A DNA stretch of 64,000 bases, taken from the NCBI RefSeq assembly GCF_012927085.1, contig NZ_JABBFX010000002.1, positions 744,001 to 808,000 on the forward strand, in the 5' to 3' direction. The translations under genes were made by a program, and so were the position numbers. Source of the DNA: Ramlibacter agri (lineage in GTDB: Bacteria; Pseudomonadota; Gammaproteobacteria; Burkholderiales; Burkholderiaceae_C). The notes below the pieces were generated by a model. That model was not told the origin of the DNA, searched no databases, and saw only the letters and a program-made list of their open reading frames with translations. Shown one piece after another: positions 15,159 through 24,565 of this stretch; position 1 is the first letter of the stretch; each line of letters begins with the position of its first letter.

Positions 15159-18100
15159 TTACTGCGCCAGCGCGAAGTAAGGCCGCTCGCCGACGAACAA
15201 GGCGCGGCGTGCGTATTCGCGCCAGGCCGCCGGCGCCTTGGGCCCCAGCGCCACCACCCCGGCCACGTAGACCTGCGCGCGCAGCGCCACCGGCAGCTGC
15301 GCCGCCGCGGCTTCGGCCTGCTGCACGTCGCGCGAAGTCCGCAGCACGTCGACGAACTGCTGCAAGGCTTGCTGCACGGGCGGCGGCAGGCCGGGTTCCT
15401 GCAGGTGCGCCAGCAACGGCTGCACGTCCTCGCCGCGGCGCAGGGCCAGGCCCAGCGCGGGCCAGAAGGTCGTGTTGTCGATGCCCGCACCAGCCGGCAG
15501 CTTCGCGGCCTGCTGCGCCAGCGCGTCCGGCGCGCCGTCGGACGCGGCGGCCAGCCGCAGCACGCGCGCTGCATCAGGGCCCTTGCCGGCCTTGAGGGCC
15601 GCTTCGGCAACGCGGCCGCGCGCCAGCTGCGGATAGGCCTCGGCTTCGGTGCCGGGCTGCAGGCCGGCGCCGCTTTCGAACATGTGCGCCACGCGCACCG
15701 ACTGGTACCTGGACGCGAGGTCCTGCAGTTCCGCGCCCGAGCCCTGCTGCAGCCGGCGCACGCGGGCCAGCTCCAGCGCGCATTGCTCGGCCAGCGCCGG
15801 CAGCTTGAGGCAGGTCGAATAGCCGCGGGCCGCGGGACCGAATTCGCCTTTCTCCGCCAGCCCGGAAGCAGCGGCGAAGCCGAACCAGCCGTTGCCGGGA
15901 TGGAGCTGGTAGCCCGCCTGGAAGGCCGCCTCGCGCTCCGCGGGATCGGCCTGGCAGCGCGCCGCCAGGTACTGCAGGTCGGCCTGCTCGGGGTTCTTCA
16001 CCGCCTGCGCCTGCTGCGCCTGGCAGACCTGCTCGTGCTGCTGCGACGGCGCGCTGTCCTGCTGCAGGCGCAGCAGCACCACGTCGGCCGGCTGCTCGGC
16101 CAGCCGCGCGGCCAGCAGGCGCGGGAACTCCGGGTAGCCCTGCGCCAGGCCCAGCCAGTCGGAAATCGACGCCGAGGCGGTGTCGTCCCAGCGCGCGTGG
16201 GCCAGCGTCACGTCCTTGCGCGCGTTGCCGCGCGGATCCATCTGGAACACGGCGCGCACCGAGGTGCCCGGCGCCGCGCTGATCACGCGCCGCGTGCCGC
16301 CGCCGCCCTTCGTGCGGATCTGCTCCGGCGGCGCCTGCAGGATGGTGTCGGCGCCGGTGGACAGCCAGCGCTGCGCGCCCAGCGGCGCGTCGGCTGGCGC
16401 GCTCGCATTGCCGTACACCGCCGTCCATTCCACCAGCGGCGAGGCGGCGGCCACGTTGTAGACGTACTGCGCGCCCGGCACGTCCGGCTCCACGCGGAAG
16501 CTTTCGATCTCCTGGCCCTGCATCGTGCGGGCGCGGATCGTCACCGCGCCATTGAGATCCAGGTCCACGTGCTGCGTCGCGCCCGGGCCCACGGCCAGGT
16601 TCTTCCAGCGGCCGATCTCGACCTGCACCGCGCGGTCCAGCCCGTTGTGCACGGCCACCTGCGCCGTGCCCAGCGCGCTGCTCATGCCCACGAGGCTGGC
16701 GATGATGCCGCCCGCCACCGCCAGCCGCACAGTGCCGGGCAACCAGCCGTCGGCAGTGAGGAAGCGGGACCACCAGTCCAGCTTCTCCTGGCGCGGCCGC
16801 GCGCTGCCAGCGACGAAGCTGGGGTATTGCGGCGGCACTTGGGGCGCGGCCGGCGCATCTTCCAGGCCCTGGTGCTGGTAGGCCGCGCGGGCCAGCATGG
16901 CTTCGGTCACCAGCAACTGGTCCAGCGTGCTGCGGCGCAGGCGGCCGAGCGCGCGCTGCACCGGCTGCGCCCAGCTGTCGATGACGTCCAGCCACTGGCC
17001 CAGCTTCTCCTGCGAGGGTGGGGCCAGCTTCCATTCGCCCAGCGCCGCCTGCCAGCTGGCGAGGCCGGCGCGCTGCAGCGTGGCCGCGTCCGGCTGCACG
17101 TGCACGGCATCGCGGTGCACGACTTCGAGCAGGGTGTACAGGTCAGCCGCGACGATCACCAGCCGCTTGCGTTCCGCGTCGCTGACGCGCCGCTTGGCCG
17201 TGACCATGCTCACCGCGTTGGCCAGCGAGCCGTGCGCATCGGCCAGGTTGGCCTCCATATGCTCGGCGTAGTGCAGCAGCGCCAGCAGCCCCTGCACGTA
17301 GGCGTCCCAGCCGCGGCCCTGCGCGCGCCCGAGGTCGCGGCCGACGCTGCGGCACAGGGCGTCATGCGCGGCCAGCTTGTCCTGCACCACTTGCAGTTCC
17401 GACTTCACCTTGCCCAGCGCCAGCGGCAGCTGGCGGCGGTGCAGGATGCGGCCGCGGAAACGGATCTCGCCGTCGGTGACCTGCCCGCGGCCGGCCTGCA
17501 CGGCCTGCAGTTCCGCCTGCTCGCGCTGCAGCGCTTCCAGGTCCTTCACCAGCGCGCCCAGCGCAGGCGGGTACATGGCGTTGCGGTCGGCCGGGCCGGC
17601 GGCATAGAGCTCGTCCACGCGCGTCGCCGCCCGGGTGACGGGGCGCGCCAGGTAGCAGCCGCGGTAGATGCTCTTGAAGGATTCGCGGCCGTACTCCGCG
17701 TCCAGCGCCACCCGGGTCTCCTCCGGCGTAGCCACCGGCAGTTGCGGGTCCCGCTTGGGAAACATCGCCGCTGTGCCCTGGCGGCGCACTCCCGCCGGAT
17801 CGCGGAACAGCGTCCAGGCCGAGGAAGGGTCCAGCGGCGCCGGGTGGTACAGGCGCTTGGCGTTTTCCTCGCGCTCGTGGTTCAGCGGGTGGCTGGCCCA
17901 CATGCGCAGCGGCTGCACCATTTCCTTGCGGAAGATGCGGTGACCGGCCGCTTCTGTGGCCGGGCGCGGCGGCGGCGCGCCGAAGGCGGCGTCGTCCAGC
18001 AGCGCACGCAGCCGCTGCATGATCTGCGACTGCACCTCGAACAGGTCGCCGGTGAGCTTGCCTTTGGCCGCTTCCGCGTTGGCGAAGGCGATGGCGCGGT

Positions 18101-18971
18101 CCCAGGCCGTATCGGCCGCCTGCAGGCGGAACAGCGCCTCGATCAGCGCGTCGCTGCCGGCCAGGCTGACGGAGATGCGGTCGGCCTGGAACTCCATCTC
18201 GCGCGACAACGCGCGCTCCGCGGCCAGCACGATGCGGAAGAAGGTGTCCACCAGCGAGCGGATCGACCACACCAGCAACGACAGGATCCAGCCGACCCAG
18301 GACACGCGGATGTCGATCGAGGACAGGCCGCGCAGGACCTTGTCCAGCATGTCGCGGCGCGCGACCAGCGTGGCCGCGATCTGCTGCGCCACGTACACCC
18401 AGCGGCCGACCGCCATCGAGCGCTGCGCGAAGTGGCCGAACTCGTGCGCCAGCACCGCCTTCAGCTCCGACAGGTTCAGCACGTTCACCAGCGCCAGCCC
18501 GATCTCCAGGTTCTTGCGCGAGGGGAACAGCAGGTTCAGCGGCGACAGGTCGTAGAACACCGCCGCATTGACGCGCGAGGACAGGAACACCTTGCGCGGA
18601 CGCGGCGCCCGGGCCTCGTCGGCCAGCCGGACCAGGAAGGCGAACAGCCCTGGCTGCTCCTGCTCGGTCACTTCGACCAGGCCTTCGAGCTTGCCGCGCC
18701 GCACGAAGAACAGCGCCTTGAGCATGAAGACGGTGATGAACGCCGCGCCGGCGCCGCCGACCCACACCCACAGCGGGTCGCGCGAGCCGAGCACGGCCGC
18801 GCGCAGCAGCGTGTAGGCCTTCCAGCCGAACCAGCCCGTGAGCGCGGCGTAGAACAAGCCGAAGGCCAGCAGCGCGAGCATCGCGACCCAGGCCTGGCGC
18901 CGGTAGACGGAAGATGCAGCGGTGAGCGCGGGCGCGACCTGGGCCGGCCCGGCCGGGTAGATGACGGACAT
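15159..18971 (-). CDS. large membrane M48 family metallopeptidase with long C-terminal extension
   Basis: 1270 residues. Two N-terminal membrane segments (about 28-58 and 67-90) precede an M48 catalytic domain with HEFGH (176-180) and the third zinc ligand Glu260 in EMEFQAD. Two hydrophobic stretches lie near 222-250, and a further membrane segment (AVAGGIIASLVGMSSALG) comes in the middle. The rest is a non-membrane region with Ala-rich helical repeats resembling tetratricopeptide repeats (from about 880 onward). Usual HtpX/M48 enzymes are near 300 residues, so most of this protein is extra. ATG 18971 has an AGAGGG site. It converges on cobA with 10 bases between. The substrate is unknown. 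Confidence 0.75.
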   Translation of the reverse strand: MSVIYPAGPAQVAPALTAASSVYRRQAWVAMLALLAFGLFYAALTGWFGWKAYTLLRAAVLGSRDPLWVWVGGAGAAFITVFMLKALFFVRRGKLEGLVEVTEQEQPGLFAFLVRLADEARAPRPRKVFLSSRVNAAVFYDLSPLNLLFPSRKNLEIGLALVNVLNLSELKAVLAHEFGHFAQRSMAVGRWVYVAQQIAATLVARRDMLDKVLRGLSSIDIRVSWVGWILSLLVWSIRSLVDTFFRIVLAAERALSREMEFQADRISVSLAGSDALIEALFRLQAADTAWDRAIAFANAEAAKGKLTGDLFEVQSQIMQRLRALLDDAAFGAPPPRPATEAAGHRIFRKEMVQPLRMWASHPLNHEREENAKRLYHPAPLDPSSAWTLFRDPAGVRRQGTAAMFPKRDPQLPVATPEETRVALDAEYGRESFKSIYRGCYLARPVTRAATRVDELYAAGPADRNAMYPPALGALVKDLEALQREQAELQAVQAGRGQVTDGEIRFRGRILHRRQLPLALGKVKSELQVVQDKLAAHDALCRSVGRDLGRAQGRGWDAYVQGLLALLHYAEHMEANLADAHGSLANAVSMVTAKRRVSDAERKRLVIVAADLYTLLEVVHRDAVHVQPDAATLQRAGLASWQAALGEWKLAPPSQEKLGQWLDVIDSWAQPVQRALGRLRRSTLDQLLVTEAMLARAAYQHQGLEDAPAAPQVPPQYPSFVAGSARPRQEKLDWWSRFLTADGWLPGTVRLAVAGGIIASLVGMSSALGTAQVAVHNGLDRAVQVEIGRWKNLAVGPGATQHVDLDLNGAVTIRARTMQGQEIESFRVEPDVPGAQYVYNVAAASPLVEWTAVYGNASAPADAPLGAQRWLSTGADTILQAPPEQIRTKGGGGTRRVISAAPGTSVRAVFQMDPRGNARKDVTLAHARWDDTASASISDWLGLAQGYPEFPRLLAARLAEQPADVVLLRLQQDSAPSQQHEQVCQAQQAQAVKNPEQADLQYLAARCQADPAEREAAFQAGYQLHPGNGWFGFAAASGLAEKGEFGPAARGYSTCLKLPALAEQCALELARVRRLQQGSGAELQDLASRYQSVRVAHMFESGAGLQPGTEAEAYPQLARGRVAEAALKAGKGPDAARVLRLAAASDGAPDALAQQAAKLPAGAGIDNTTFWPALGLALRRGEDVQPLLAHLQEPGLPPPVQQALQQFVDVLRTSRDVQQAEAAAAQLPVALRAQVYVAGVVALGPKAPAAWREYARRALFVGERPYFALAQ

Positions 18972-19091
18972 GGAACCCTCTCCTCGTTTGCGGGGCACGC
19001 TAGCACGGCCTTGCGCGCCGCGCATCCGGCTTGATGGCGCAGCGCCACAGGCGGCCGACCGCCGGTGGACTCCGCCCGATAATCCGCGTCC

Positions 19092-20357
19092 ATGCCGGAC
19101 GCGACTTCCCCTTCCACTTTCGACGCCATCGTGATCGGGGCCGGCGCGGCCGGCCTGTTCTGCGCCGCCCGCGCGGCCCAGCGCGGCGTGAAGGTGCTGC
19201 TGGTCGACCACGCGGCCAAGGTCGCGGAGAAAGTGCGCATCTCCGGCGGCGGCCGCTGCAATTTCACGAACCGGGACCTGGAGCCGCGCGCGCCGCAGAA
19301 GCATTTCCTCGGCGAGAACGCCAACTTCTGCCGCTCGGCGCTGGCCCGCTTCACGCCCACGGATTTCATCGCCCTGGTACAGAAGCACGGCATTCCCTTC
19401 CACGAGAAGCACAAGGGGCAGCTGTTCGGCGACCGCAGCTCGGAGGACTTCATCCGCATGCTGCTGGCGGAGTGCGAGGCCGGCGGCGTGACGCGCTGGC
19501 AGCCATGCACGGTGGAGTCGATGGCCTTTGCGGACCGCACCTATCGCCTGCGCACGTCCAAGGGCGAGGTGCAGGCGCCGGCGGTAGTGATTGCCACCGG
19601 CGGGCTGTCGATCCCGCAGATCGGCGCCAGCGACTTCGGCTATCGCGTCGCGCGGCAGTTCGACCTGGCGCTGGTGACGACGCGGCCCGCGCTGGTGCCG
19701 CTGACCTTCGACGGCGCCGCCTGGGCGCCGTTCGCCGGCCTGGCCGGACTGGCTTTGCCGGTGCGCATCGAGACCGGGGCGAAGAAGGAGCGCATGGCCT
19801 TCGACGAGGACCTGCTGTTCACGCACCGCGGCCTGAGCGGGCCGGCGGTGCTGCAGATCTCCAGCTACTGGCGCGCAGGCCAGCCCCTGCGGATCGACCT
19901 GGCGCCGGGCGTGGACCTGGCCACCGAGCTGCTGCAAGCCAAGTCCCGTTCCCGCAAGCTGGTGGCCAACGAGCTGGCGGCCTGGGTGCCTTCGCGCCTG
20001 GCGGATGCCTGGGTGCAGCAGGACGCGGGCCTGCAGCGGCCGGTCAACGAGTGCAGCGACAAGGCCTTGCAGCAGCTGGCACAGCGCCTGCAGGCCTGGG
20101 AGCTGGTGCCCACCGGCAGCGAGGGCTACCGCAAGGCCGAAGTGACGGCCGGCGGCGTCGACACCCGGGAGCTGTCCTCGCAGACCTTGGAGGCGAAGAA
20201 GCAGCCCGGGCTGTACTTCATCGGCGAGGTGGTCGACGTGACCGGCTGGCTGGGCGGCTACAACTTCCAGTGGGCCTGGGCGAGCGGGAACGCCTGCGCG
20301 GAGGCTTTGGGGGAGCGTTTCGCCCCTGGCTTGCCCGTTGGCCAAACAAGGCTATAA
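19092..20357 (+). CDS. HI0933/YhiN family FAD-dependent oxidoreductase
   Basis: 421 residues. An N-terminal FAD-binding GAGAAGLFCAARAAQRG, the family hallmark RISGGGRCNFTNRD and a C-terminal GEVVDVTGWLGGYNFQWAWASG place it in the HI0933-like flavoprotein family (YhiN), whose substrate is unknown. ATG 19092 is the first start after an intergenic gap to the divergent peptidase gene. The stop TAA (20355-20357) lies inside the -10 element of the rpsU promoter. Confidence 0.85.
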   Translation: MPDATSPSTFDAIVIGAGAAGLFCAARAAQRGVKVLLVDHAAKVAEKVRISGGGRCNFTNRDLEPRAPQKHFLGENANFCRSALARFTPTDFIALVQKHGIPFHEKHKGQLFGDRSSEDFIRMLLAECEAGGVTRWQPCTVESMAFADRTYRLRTSKGEVQAPAVVIATGGLSIPQIGASDFGYRVARQFDLALVTTRPALVPLTFDGAAWAPFAGLAGLALPVRIETGAKKERMAFDEDLLFTHRGLSGPAVLQISSYWRAGQPLRIDLAPGVDLATELLQAKSRSRKLVANELAAWVPSRLADAWVQQDAGLQRPVNECSDKALQQLAQRLQAWELVPTGSEGYRKAEVTAGGVDTRELSSQTLEAKKQPGLYFIGEVVDVTGWLGGYNFQWAWASGNACAEALGERFAPGLPVGQTRL

Positions 20358-20358
20358 T
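20331..20358 (+). promoter_or_regulatory. rpsU sigma-70 promoter
   Basis: TTGCCC (20331-20336), 16 bases, TATAAT (20353-20358, perfect -10). It sits within the last codons of the upstream flavoprotein gene, giving a leader of about 104 bases to rpsU. Confidence 0.75.
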
Positions 20359-20377
20359 CTCCGGCTTTGCTGGCAAA

Positions 20378-20410
20378 CCCCACCGGCCTGATCGAACCTG
20401 AAAGGTGGGG
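20378..20410 (+). promoter_or_regulatory. hairpin in rpsU 5' UTR
   Basis: CCCCACC (20378-20384) pairs perfectly with GGTGGGG (20404-20410) around a 19-base loop in the rpsU leader. It could be a stability element or a regulatory site; no known family is recognised. Confidence 0.4.
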
Positions 20411-20468
20411 AACCCCGGCGGACGTCCTCGATCTTCGTTCCGCCAACACACTGGATATCCGGAAAGTC

Positions 20469-20681
20469 ATGACGACCATTCGTGTCAAGGAAAACGAGCC
20501 GTTTGACGTGGCGCTGCGCCGCTTCAAGCGCACCATCGAAAAGCTGGGCCTGCTGACCGAGCTGCGCGCCCGCGAGTTCTACGAGAAGCCCACCGCCGAG
20601 CGCAAGCGCAAGAAGGCTGCCGCCGTCAAGCGCCACTTCAAGCGCGTGCGCAGCATGCAGCTGCCGAAGAAGCTCTACTGA
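20469..20681 (+). CDS. rpsU: 30S ribosomal protein S21
   Basis: 70 residues, the normal S21 length. The sequence begins [20 protein letters not shown] and is Lys/Arg-rich toward [18 protein letters not shown]. It is a small-subunit protein that assists initiation. ATG 20469 has GGAAAG just upstream. It is expressed from its own promoter inside the preceding gene and ends in a strong terminator, with a second one before yqeY. Confidence 0.97.
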   Translation: MTTIRVKENEPFDVALRRFKRTIEKLGLLTELRAREFYEKPTAERKRKKAAAVKRHFKRVRSMQLPKKLY

Positions 20682-20705
20682 GCCCCGGCCTAAGCCGCTT
20701 CGAAC

Positions 20706-20740
20706 AAAAGCCCGCCTGGGGACGCCCAGGCGGGCTTTTC
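20706..20740 (+). terminator. rpsU terminator
   Basis: AAAAGCCCGCCTGGG (20706-20720) and CCCAGGCGGGCTTTT (20725-20739) form fifteen perfect pairs closed by a GACG loop. The A/T ends make it usable in both directions. Confidence 0.92.
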
Positions 20741-20763
20741 TTCTGATACTCCCGTCTGGGGCC

Positions 20764-20782
20764 AGCCCGCGCGGGCTTTTTT
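20764..20782 (+). terminator. second terminator/attenuator before yqeY
   Basis: AGCCCGC (20764-20770) abuts GCGGGCT (20771-20777), followed by a run of Ts to 20782. It lies about 20 bases before the yqeY start, so it can only spare yqeY if leaky or if yqeY has a promoter in the 40 bases between the terminators. Confidence 0.7.
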
Positions 20783-20803
20783 CATTGCAACGGAGAAAAG
20801 AAC

Positions 20804-21250
20804 ATGACGCTCAAGGAACGCATCACCGAGGACATGAAGGCCGCCATGCGCGCCAAGGACAGCGAGAAGCTGGGCGCCATCCGCATGCTGACCGCCGCCA
20901 TCAAGCAGAAGGAAGTGGACGAGCGGGTGGAGCTGGACGACGCCGCCGTGGTCGCCATCGTCGACAAGCTGCTGAAGCAGCGCAAGGACAGCATCGACGC
21001 CTTCCAGAAGGCGGCCCGCCAGGACCTGGCGGACAAGGAGCAGGCCGAAGTGGTGGTGCTGCAGGCCTACCTGCCCGCGCGCCTGTCGGCCGACGAGATC
21101 GCCGCCGAAGTGAAGGCCATCGTCGCCGAACTGGGCGCCTCCGGACCCGGCGACATGGGCAAGGTGATGGGCGCGGTGAAGCAGCGCCTGGCCGGCAAGG
21201 CCGACATGGGCCAGGTGAGCGCGGCGGTCAAGGCGGCGCTGGCCCCCTGA
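20804..21250 (+). CDS. yqeY: GatB/YqeY domain protein
   Basis: 148 residues, the full family length. The sequence (MTLKERITEDMKAAMRAKD...RMLTAAIKQKEVD) matches the YqeY family, related to the tail domain of the GatB amidotransferase subunit; the function is not firmly known. It follows rpsU as in many betaproteobacteria, but dnaG and rpoD do not follow here. ATG 20804 has GGAGAAAAG. It converges on dnaE2 with no gap. Confidence 0.92.
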   Translation: MTLKERITEDMKAAMRAKDSEKLGAIRMLTAAIKQKEVDERVELDDAAVVAIVDKLLKQRKDSIDAFQKAARQDLADKEQAEVVVLQAYLPARLSADEIAAEVKAIVAELGASGPGDMGKVMGAVKQRLAGKADMGQVSAAVKAALAP

Positions 21251-24200
21251 TCAGTGGAAGTCGCGGCTGCTGCTGCGCTGCTGCCCGATGCGCCCCAGCA
21301 GCGGCGTGAGGTCTTCCAGCCGCTCGGCGACCAGGTGCCGCACGTGGCCGCCGCTTTCCACGTCCCGCTGCCAGGTGCCGTGCACCGCCAGCAGGCGTGA
21401 ACGCAGCAGCGGCTCGCGCTGCAGCTCGCGCACCCGCGGCCAGACGATCACGTTGACCGGCCCGGTCTCGTCTTCCAGGGTGACGAAGATCGTGCCGTTG
21501 GCCGTGCCGGGCTGCTGGCGGACGGTGACGATGCCGCAGGCCGCTGCCCGCCGCCCGTGCGGCAGCGCGTCCAGCTCGGTGGCCGTGAGGATCTTCATGC
21601 GCTTCAGCCTGGCGCGCAGCAGCGCCAGCGGATGGCGCCGCAAGCTCAGGCCCAGCGATGCGTAATCGAAGACGATCTCCTCGCCTTCCCGGGCCGCCGG
21701 CAGTTCCAGCTGTTCTTCCGCGATCGGGGCCTGTTCCAGCAAGGCCGGCGCGCGCCGCTGCGCCGCCGCCTCCCAGACCTGCTGGCGGCGATGGCCGGCC
21801 AGCGATTTCAAGGCGTCGCCGGCGGCCAGCGCCTTCAGGTCCTTCACGTCCAGCTGCGCGCGCAGAGTCATGTCTTCGACGCTGCTGAAGGGCCCGCCCT
21901 CCTCGCGCTCCTTCGCGATGCGTTCACCGGCCAGCTGGCTGAGGCCGCCGACCAGGCGCAGTCCCAGCCGCACCGGCGGCCGCGAATCGGCGTCGGACTC
22001 CAGTTTGCTGTCCCAATCGCTGGAGGACACGTCCGGCGGCAACACCGCCACGCCCGCATTCCGGCTCGCATCCTGGATCAACTGCGAAGGCGCATAGAAG
22101 CCCATGGGCTGCGAGTTCAGCAGCGCGGCGAGGAAGCACTCGGGTTCGTGGCGCTTGAGCCAGCTGCTCTTGTAGGCCAGCAAGGCGAAGCTGTAGGCAT
22201 GGCTCTCCGGGAAACCGTATTCGCCGAAGCCCTGGATCTGCTTGAAGATGCGCTCGGCGAAATCCTGCGAGTAGCCGTTGGCCAGCATGCCGCCGACCAG
22301 CCGCCGCTCGAAGTCGTGCACGCGGCCCTTGCGCGTCCACGCGGCCATCGCGCGGCGCAGCGAATCGGCTTCGGTGGCGGTGAAGCCGGCGGCGATCATC
22401 GAGATCTCCATCACCTGCTCCTGGAAGATCGGCACTCCCAAGGTGCGTGCCAGCGCCTTCTTCAGGCGCGGCTCCTTGCCGGTTTCGCGGGTGGAGCGTT
22501 CGTAGGAGATGGCGGCCGCCCCGCCGCGGTCGAAGGCTTCGCGCGCCCGCAGGTAGGGATGCACCATGCCGCCGGAGATGGGCCCCGGCCGCACGATGGC
22601 GACCTCCACCACCAGGTCGTAGAACTTCTTGGGCTTCAGCCGCGGCAGCATGGACATCTGCGCCCGGCTCTCGATCTGGAACACGCCCACCGTGTCGGCG
22701 CGGCGGATCATCTCGTAGGTCGCTTCGTCGCCGTTCGGGATGTCGCGCAGCGCCATCGGCGGGCCGCCGCGCAGCGCGTTGCGCATGTCCAGGCAGCGCC
22801 GCAGCGCGCTGAGCATGCCCAGCGCCAGCACGTCCACCTTCATCAGGCCCATGTCCTCCAGGTCGTCCTTGTCCCACTGGATCACCGAGCGGTCCTTCAT
22901 GCTGGCGTTCTCCACCGGCACCAGGCGCACCAGCGGCGTCTGCGTCAGCACGAAGCCGCCCACGTGCTGGCTCAGGTGGCGCGGGAAGCCCATGAGCTGC
23001 CAGGTCAGGTCCATCCACTGCGTCGCGACATGCGCCGTGATCTCGCACTGCTCCAGCCGCGCCAGGTCCTGCAGGCGCTCCACCGCCAGCTCGCTGTCGA
23101 ACCAGTGGTGGTCCTTGGCGAAGGCGTCGACCAGCGGCTCGGGCACGCCCAGCGCCTTGCCGACGTCGCGGATGGCGCTGCGCGTGCGGTAGCTGATGAC
23201 CACCGCGGCAATCGCCGCCCGCTCGCGGCCGTACTTGCCGTAGATGTACTGGATGACCTCTTCGCGCCGCTCGTGCTCGAAGTCGACGTCGATGTCGGGC
23301 GGCTCGTTGCGCCGGTCCAGGCTGATGAAGCGCTCCAGCAGCGGCTCGGAGTCCATCGGGTCCATCGCGGTGATGCCCAGGCAGTAGCAGACCACCGAGT
23401 TGGCGGCGGAGCCGCGGCCCTGGCACAGGATGCGCAGCCGCTCCGCCTCGCGCACGATGTCGTGCACGGTGAGGAAGTACATCTCGTAGTTGCACAGCTC
23501 GATCAGCGCGAGCTCCTTGCGCAGCAGCAGGCGCACCTTCAGCGGCACGCCCTGCGGGTAGCGCGCACGCGCGCCTGCGTAGGTGAGGCTGCGCAAGGCG
23601 TGCGCGGGCGTCATCCCCTCCGGCACGGCCTCCAGCGGGTAGTTGTAGCGGATGCTTTCCAGCTCGAAGTTGCAGCGCTTCACCACCTCCAGCGAGGCTT
23701 CCATCAGTTCGCGCGGATAGGTCTCGGCCAGCCGCAGGCGCGTGCGCAGGTGGCGCTCCGCGTTGCCTTGCAGCGCGAAGCCGCAATCGCGCACGGCCTT
23801 GCCTTCGCGCACGGCGGTGATCACGTCGTGCAGGGGCTTGCGCGAGCGCACGTGCATGTGCACGTCGCCGGCGGCCACCAGCGGCACGCCGCAGCGCTCG
23901 CCGGCTTCGCGCAGGCTCGCCAGCCACAGGTCGTCGTCGATCGAGTGCAGCAACTCCACCGCCAGCCACAGGTTTTCGCCGAACAGGTTGCGCGCCTGCG
24001 CGAGCCTGGCGCACAGCGCCTCCAGGTCCAGCGGCACACCGGGCAGGCGCTTGGGCGCGAAGAGGATCTCGCAGCCGATCAACTTGCCGAAATCGCTGCC
24101 GTCCCAGCTGGCGTTGTATTCGCCCTTGGCCGAGGTCATGCGCGCCGTGGAGATGAACTCGCACAGGCCGCCCCAGCCATCGAGGCTGCGCGCCAGCGCC

Positions 24201-24565
24201 ACCAGGCGCGCATCGCCCAGGTCGAACTCGCTGCCGAACAGCAGCTTGAAATCGCGCAGGCGCCGGTTGCCAGGCTCCTTGTCCTGCAGCTCGCGCGCGA
24301 ACTCCAGGTAGGCCTTCAGGCCGCTGGAGGCACGCACCACGCCGGCCACCGAGCATTCGTCGGTGATCGCGATCGCCTGGTAGCCGAGGTCGTAGGCGCG
24401 CCGCACCAGCTCCTGCGGATGCGAGGCCCCGCGCTGGAAGCTGAAGTTGCTGATGCAGTGCAGCTCCGCATAAGGCGGCAGCGAGTCCGGCCCCGGCCGC
24501 AGGATGGGCGGCAGCTGGCTTTCCTTGTCGAGGAAAGGTCCCGGCTTGGCGTGGGTCTCAGGCAT
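21251..24565 (-). CDS. dnaE2: error-prone DNA polymerase DnaE2 (ImuC)
   Basis: 1104 residues. An N-terminal PHP domain (ELHCISNFSFQRGASHPQEL), the C-family polymerase core (PPDIDVDFEHERREEVIQYI, VVRPGPISGGMVHPYL) and a C-terminal OB fold are present, without the beta/tau-binding extension of replicative DnaE1. With ImuA and ImuB it forms the SOS mutasome for translesion synthesis. ATG 24565 lies inside the end of imuB (8-base overlap). The unit is controlled by the LexA box upstream of imuA. Confidence 0.95.
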   Translation of the reverse strand: MPETHAKPGPFLDKESQLPPILRPGPDSLPPYAELHCISNFSFQRGASHPQELVRRAYDLGYQAIAITDECSVAGVVRASSGLKAYLEFARELQDKEPGNRRLRDFKLLFGSEFDLGDARLVALARSLDGWGGLCEFISTARMTSAKGEYNASWDGSDFGKLIGCEILFAPKRLPGVPLDLEALCARLAQARNLFGENLWLAVELLHSIDDDLWLASLREAGERCGVPLVAAGDVHMHVRSRKPLHDVITAVREGKAVRDCGFALQGNAERHLRTRLRLAETYPRELMEASLEVVKRCNFELESIRYNYPLEAVPEGMTPAHALRSLTYAGARARYPQGVPLKVRLLLRKELALIELCNYEMYFLTVHDIVREAERLRILCQGRGSAANSVVCYCLGITAMDPMDSEPLLERFISLDRRNEPPDIDVDFEHERREEVIQYIYGKYGRERAAIAAVVISYRTRSAIRDVGKALGVPEPLVDAFAKDHHWFDSELAVERLQDLARLEQCEITAHVATQWMDLTWQLMGFPRHLSQHVGGFVLTQTPLVRLVPVENASMKDRSVIQWDKDDLEDMGLMKVDVLALGMLSALRRCLDMRNALRGGPPMALRDIPNGDEATYEMIRRADTVGVFQIESRAQMSMLPRLKPKKFYDLVVEVAIVRPGPISGGMVHPYLRAREAFDRGGAAAISYERSTRETGKEPRLKKALARTLGVPIFQEQVMEISMIAAGFTATEADSLRRAMAAWTRKGRVHDFERRLVGGMLANGYSQDFAERIFKQIQGFGEYGFPESHAYSFALLAYKSSWLKRHEPECFLAALLNSQPMGFYAPSQLIQDASRNAGVAVLPPDVSSSDWDSKLESDADSRPPVRLGLRLVGGLSQLAGERIAKEREEGGPFSSVEDMTLRAQLDVKDLKALAAGDALKSLAGHRRQQVWEAAAQRRAPALLEQAPIAEEQLELPAAREGEEIVFDYASLGLSLRRHPLALLRARLKRMKILTATELDALPHGRRAAACGIVTVRQQPGTANGTIFVTLEDETGPVNVIVWPRVRELQREPLLRSRLLAVHGTWQRDVESGGHVRHLVAERLEDLTPLLGRIGQQRSSSRDFH

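Noticed and set aside
15087..19034. 1315-codon plus-strand frame opposite the M48 gene
   Set aside because: Antisense shadow with His/Arg/Gln-rich composition; the minus-strand frame carries clear M48 motifs.
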